Shown here: positions 5,941-6,336 of the stretch, piece after piece
Layout of the letters: each line of letters opens with the position of its first letter
How positions within the stretch are numbered: position 1 is the stretch's first letter
From: Candidatus Sediminicultor tertius
GTDB lineage: Bacteria > Atribacterota > Phoenicimicrobiia > Phoenicimicrobiales > Phoenicimicrobiaceae
Reading direction: 5' to 3'
DNA length: 6,336 nucleotides
Assembly: GCA_003527405.1 (NCBI GenBank)
Contig: DPXH01000206.1
Location: forward strand, 1,099 to 7,434
The notes under the pieces: model-generated
What the model was told of the DNA's origin: nothing
The model's database searches: none
What the model saw: the letters and a program-made list of their open reading frames with translations, nothing else
Position numbers and translations under genes: made by a program

Positions 5941-6336
5941 TTAATTTAACAGTAGTGATCTTTCAGTTTTTTTATCAAAAAGATGAATCTTGTTTACATT
6001 AAAGTGTAATTTAACCTTTTCACCCATTTTTTTTGTAAATGGGGGAGCAGTAAGCACCTTAATCTGCAAATTCCCAAGTTTGACAGTGACCAAAACTTGC
6101 ATTCCCATGGGCTCAACCACATAAACTTCCGCTTCTTCCCCTCTTTTGTGGTCAATTGTTATATCCTCAGGTCTGATACCTAATACTATTTCATTATCCT
6201 GAGAACGGGATTGAATAAGCTTACCAATCTTTGAGGGAACTTCAATAGTAATATCTTCATTCTTTAGAAGAAGTTTTTCCTCCTCTTGTTCTAGAGAGAC
6301 ATCAATAAGGTTCATTGGGGGGCTTCCTATAAAACC
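5941..6336 (-). CDS. Sugar ABC transporter ATP-binding protein, C-terminal part (UgpC/MalK type)
   Basis: The gene enters from the right edge, and 131 residues of its C-terminus plus the stop are present. The internal ATG at 6313-6315 is not the start: the frame continues upstream as GFIGSPP-MN, the 'FIGSP.MN' junction found in UgpC/MalK/MsmX ATPases at the boundary between the nucleotide-binding domain and the regulatory domain. What follows is the TOBE-type domain, with 'LGIRPEDI' and 'VVEPMGMQVLV', ending 'HLFDKKTERSLLLN', a normal family ending. Such ATPases power CUT1 importers from the cytoplasmic face, and the TOBE region can bind regulators in MalK. It is probably the first visible gene of this operon, 135 bases before the binding-protein gene. 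Walker A, Walker B and signature motifs lie outside the window. Confidence 0.93.
   Translation of the reverse strand, partial: GFIGSPPMNLIDVSLEQEEEKLLLKNEDITIEVPSKIGKLIQSRSQDNEIVLGIRPEDITIDHKRGEEAEVYVVEPMGMQVLVTVKLGNLQIKVLTAPPFTKKMGEKVKLHFNVNKIHLFDKKTERSLLLN

Noticed and set aside
1..6336. CRISPR arrays, tRNA or rRNA genes, insertion sequences.
   Set aside because: No regularly spaced repeats, no cloverleaf or rRNA-like stretches, and no transposase-like coding were seen on either strand.

Overview
The window is part of one sugar-uptake locus from an AT-rich bacterium, and every convincing gene lies on the minus strand, so it is transcribed from right to left. In transcription order it holds: the C-terminal end of a UgpC/MalK-type ABC ATPase (5941 to beyond 6336), a periplasmic solute-binding protein (4468-5805), a sugar isomerase/epimerase of the xylose-isomerase-like TIM-barrel family (3443-4333, 'paralogue 1'), a MalF-type permease (2312-3253), a MalG-type permease (1482-2315), a second isomerase/epimerase (548-1426, 'paralogue 2'), a 460-base AT-rich gap, and the first 29 codons of a second ABC ATPase (1-87).

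Together the genes describe import and first conversion of a carbohydrate or polyol. The binding protein captures the substrate outside the inner membrane, the two permeases form the channel, an ATPase powers it, and the two TIM-barrel enzymes probably rearrange the imported sugar or a derivative. The substrate cannot be read from the sequence. The arrangement resembles loci such as E. coli ycj, where a CUT1-type transporter is encoded with a sugar epimerase. The two paralogous isomerases bracketing the permease pair, and the ATPase genes at both edges, are the distinctive points.

Organism: the binding protein has a signal-peptidase-I leader with no lipobox cysteine, which fits a diderm (periplasmic) cell more than a Gram-positive one. 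AT-rich composition, strong AGGAGGT-type ribosome sites and the dense CUT1 sugar-transport content fit anaerobic lineages such as Atribacterota, Thermotogota or Dictyoglomota. This is a guess, not an identification.

Non-coding structure worth reading: a perfect 12-bp stem-loop between the binding protein and isomerase 1; a 10-base perfect Shine-Dalgarno sequence in the binding-protein leader with no gene behind it, overlapping the stop of a possible 12-codon leader ORF; and, before the second ATPase, a LacI/CcpA-like palindrome and a long AT-rich inverted repeat. The 3' end of isomerase 1 may carry a one-base frameshift. I found no clear evidence of a wholly new biological system. The locus is a transporter operon of a known type with an uncommon layout.
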